Below, piece by piece: positions 4,856 to 5,539 of a stretch of DNA of 5,539 nucleotides (the first letter of the stretch is position 1; each line of letters begins with the position of its first letter). The notes below the pieces were generated by a model, which saw nothing but the letters and a program-made list of their open reading frames with translations, did not search any database and was not told where the DNA came from. The position numbers and the translations under genes were made by a program. This DNA is from Oscillospiraceae bacterium (GTDB taxonomy: Bacteria; Bacillota; Clostridia; UMGS1883): the NCBI GenBank assembly GCA_015069065.1, contig SVJI01000097.1, positions 1-5,539 on the forward strand. The letters are read 5' to 3'.

Positions 4856-4895
4856 GCCTTTTTGCGTTCTGGACTTTTTTTACATCCCCTTTTTT
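4856..4895 (-). repeat. Inverted-repeat copy B (intact), overlapping the araC-type stop codon
   Basis: GCCTTTTTGCGTTCTGGA (4856-4873) is the uninterrupted reverse complement of the core of copy A. It is followed by TTTTTTACATCCCCTTTTTT (4876-4895), identical over 20 bases to the right arm of the operon terminator (4618-4637). The last bases supply part of the stop codon (4894-4896) of the minus-strand regulator. Confidence 0.75.
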
Positions 4896-5539
4896 ATTGT
4901 CTGCTCAGCGCCTCTTTCCTATACTGTGTGGGGGAGATTCCTACATGCTTGTGGAAAAGACGGCTGAAATACAGGGGGTTGTCATATCCCACAGTTTCTG
5001 AAATCTCCCTTATGTTGTATTGCGAGGTTTCCAGTAAACTTTGCGCCGTGGACATTCGCAGGGAAAGGATATACTGCATAGGGGTTACCTTTACAACATC
5101 TTTGAAATTGCGTATAAACCAGCAAATGCTCATGTGGTTTTCCTCGGCAAAGCTTTCGATGTTTATAGGCTCATTGTAATGCTCATTAAAATAATGTGTT
5201 GCGCGCTCAATTGTATTTATGATACTGCTTTTTCCCTTTCTGCCCTCTTTTATGTATCGGTTAATCAGTATAAAAATCTGTCTTAAATGGATTGACAGAA
5301 GCTCCTCGAAATTCGGGCGGCACAGCTGCAGCTCCTGAATCATCTGCCTGTACAGATATTGGTAATCAGGGGAGGTGCCTGTGTAAAAGACGTTTTCCGT
5401 ACATGGCATTTTGTAGAAATCCAGAATCTTTTCCACATCACCCCCTGTAAAATGTACCCAGTAAACCTCTGTTTTATCACTGCCCTTGTAATGGTAATAC
5501 TGCAGTTCCTTTGGTCGGTAAAGTATCATGTTCCCCTCA
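4894..5539 (-). CDS. AraC-family transcriptional regulator (5' end outside window)
   Basis: The frame is open from the right window edge to the stop at 4894-4896, 214 full visible codons. The Met at 5527-5529 is internal: EGN precedes it in frame, and it falls in the middle of the expected N-terminal sensor domain, where GNMILYRP and VYWVHFTGG are typical of AraC-type cupin domains that sense small ligands such as sugars. Numbering from that Met, residues about 103-205 form the DNA-binding domain. The first helix-turn-helix is near 122-142 (PINIESFAEENHMSICWFIRNF). The second is near 171-193 (YNIREISETVGYDNPLYFSRLF). The domain ends with the family signature HVGISPTQYRK. It is convergent with the nagA operon, so its closest targets are probably genes beyond the right edge, often carbohydrate uptake or hydrolase genes. 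Control of the nag genes is possible but nothing here shows it. Confidence 0.92.
   Translation of the reverse strand, partial: EGNMILYRPKELQYYHYKGSDKTEVYWVHFTGGDVEKILDFYKMPCTENVFYTGTSPDYQYLYRQMIQELQLCRPNFEELLSIHLRQIFILINRYIKEGRKGKSSIINTIERATHYFNEHYNEPINIESFAEENHMSICWFIRNFKDVVKVTPMQYILSLRMSTAQSLLETSQYNIREISETVGYDNPLYFSRLFHKHVGISPTQYRKEALSRQ

Noticed and set aside
4814..5179. Plus-strand frames opposite the AraC-family gene and its downstream repeat
   Set aside because: They lie antisense to a clear AraC-type coding region or run through the hairpin repeat, and their translations show no domain.

Overview
The window looks like chromosomal DNA of a low-to-moderate G+C Gram-positive anaerobe in the Bacillota, class Clostridia, most likely a gut Oscillospiraceae/Ruminococcaceae-type organism. 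This is an inference. It rests on an S-layer-homology cell-surface protein, strong AAGGAGG-type ribosome binding sites, near-consensus sigma-A promoters, an IS150-like IS3 element whose left end carries a hairpin, and dispersed hairpin repeats of a kind I associate with clostridial gut genomes.

Layout. Positions 2-412 hold the 3' end of an SLH-domain surface protein. Positions 473 to about 903 are the left end of a decayed IS3-family insertion sequence. It keeps its terminal hairpin, a shortened orfA and only the first ~35 codons of orfB. At about 904 it is cut off by a modular palindromic repeat (904-1080) built from small hairpins separated by the heptamer GTGAAAT, which switches to its complement ATTTCAC half way. 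A featureless stretch and a long terminator-like hairpin (1184-1225) follow, then two tandem sigma-A promoters (1257-1285 and 1362-1390).

The promoters lead into a tight three-gene operon. It encodes a PgsA-like CDP-alcohol phosphatidyltransferase (1440-2048), N-acetylglucosamine-6-phosphate deacetylase NagA (2076-3218), and an atypical ROK/ASKHA-fold sugar-kinase-like protein (3208-4584) that overlaps nagA by 11 bases. A strong bidirectional terminator (4593-4637) ends it. The simplest reading of the last two genes is amino-sugar salvage: the ROK protein phosphorylates an amino sugar such as GlcNAc, and NagA deacetylates GlcNAc-6-phosphate to glucosamine-6-phosphate. The ROK protein has lost the zinc-site motifs and has an N-terminal extension of about 145 residues that looks like a decayed copy of its own first ASKHA subdomain, so its substrate and even its enzymatic status are open.

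The space between the operon and a convergent AraC-family regulator (4894-5539, minus strand, 5' end outside the window) is packed with repeats. Two inverted copies of an 18-base core lie there. One copy is intact (4856-4873). The other is split at one point by a 76-base hairpin-rich segment (4666-4741), so the window itself supplies the empty site for a small structured insertion. A separate interspersed hairpin repeat (4794-4845) sits between the two copies. No tRNA, rRNA or CRISPR array is visible.
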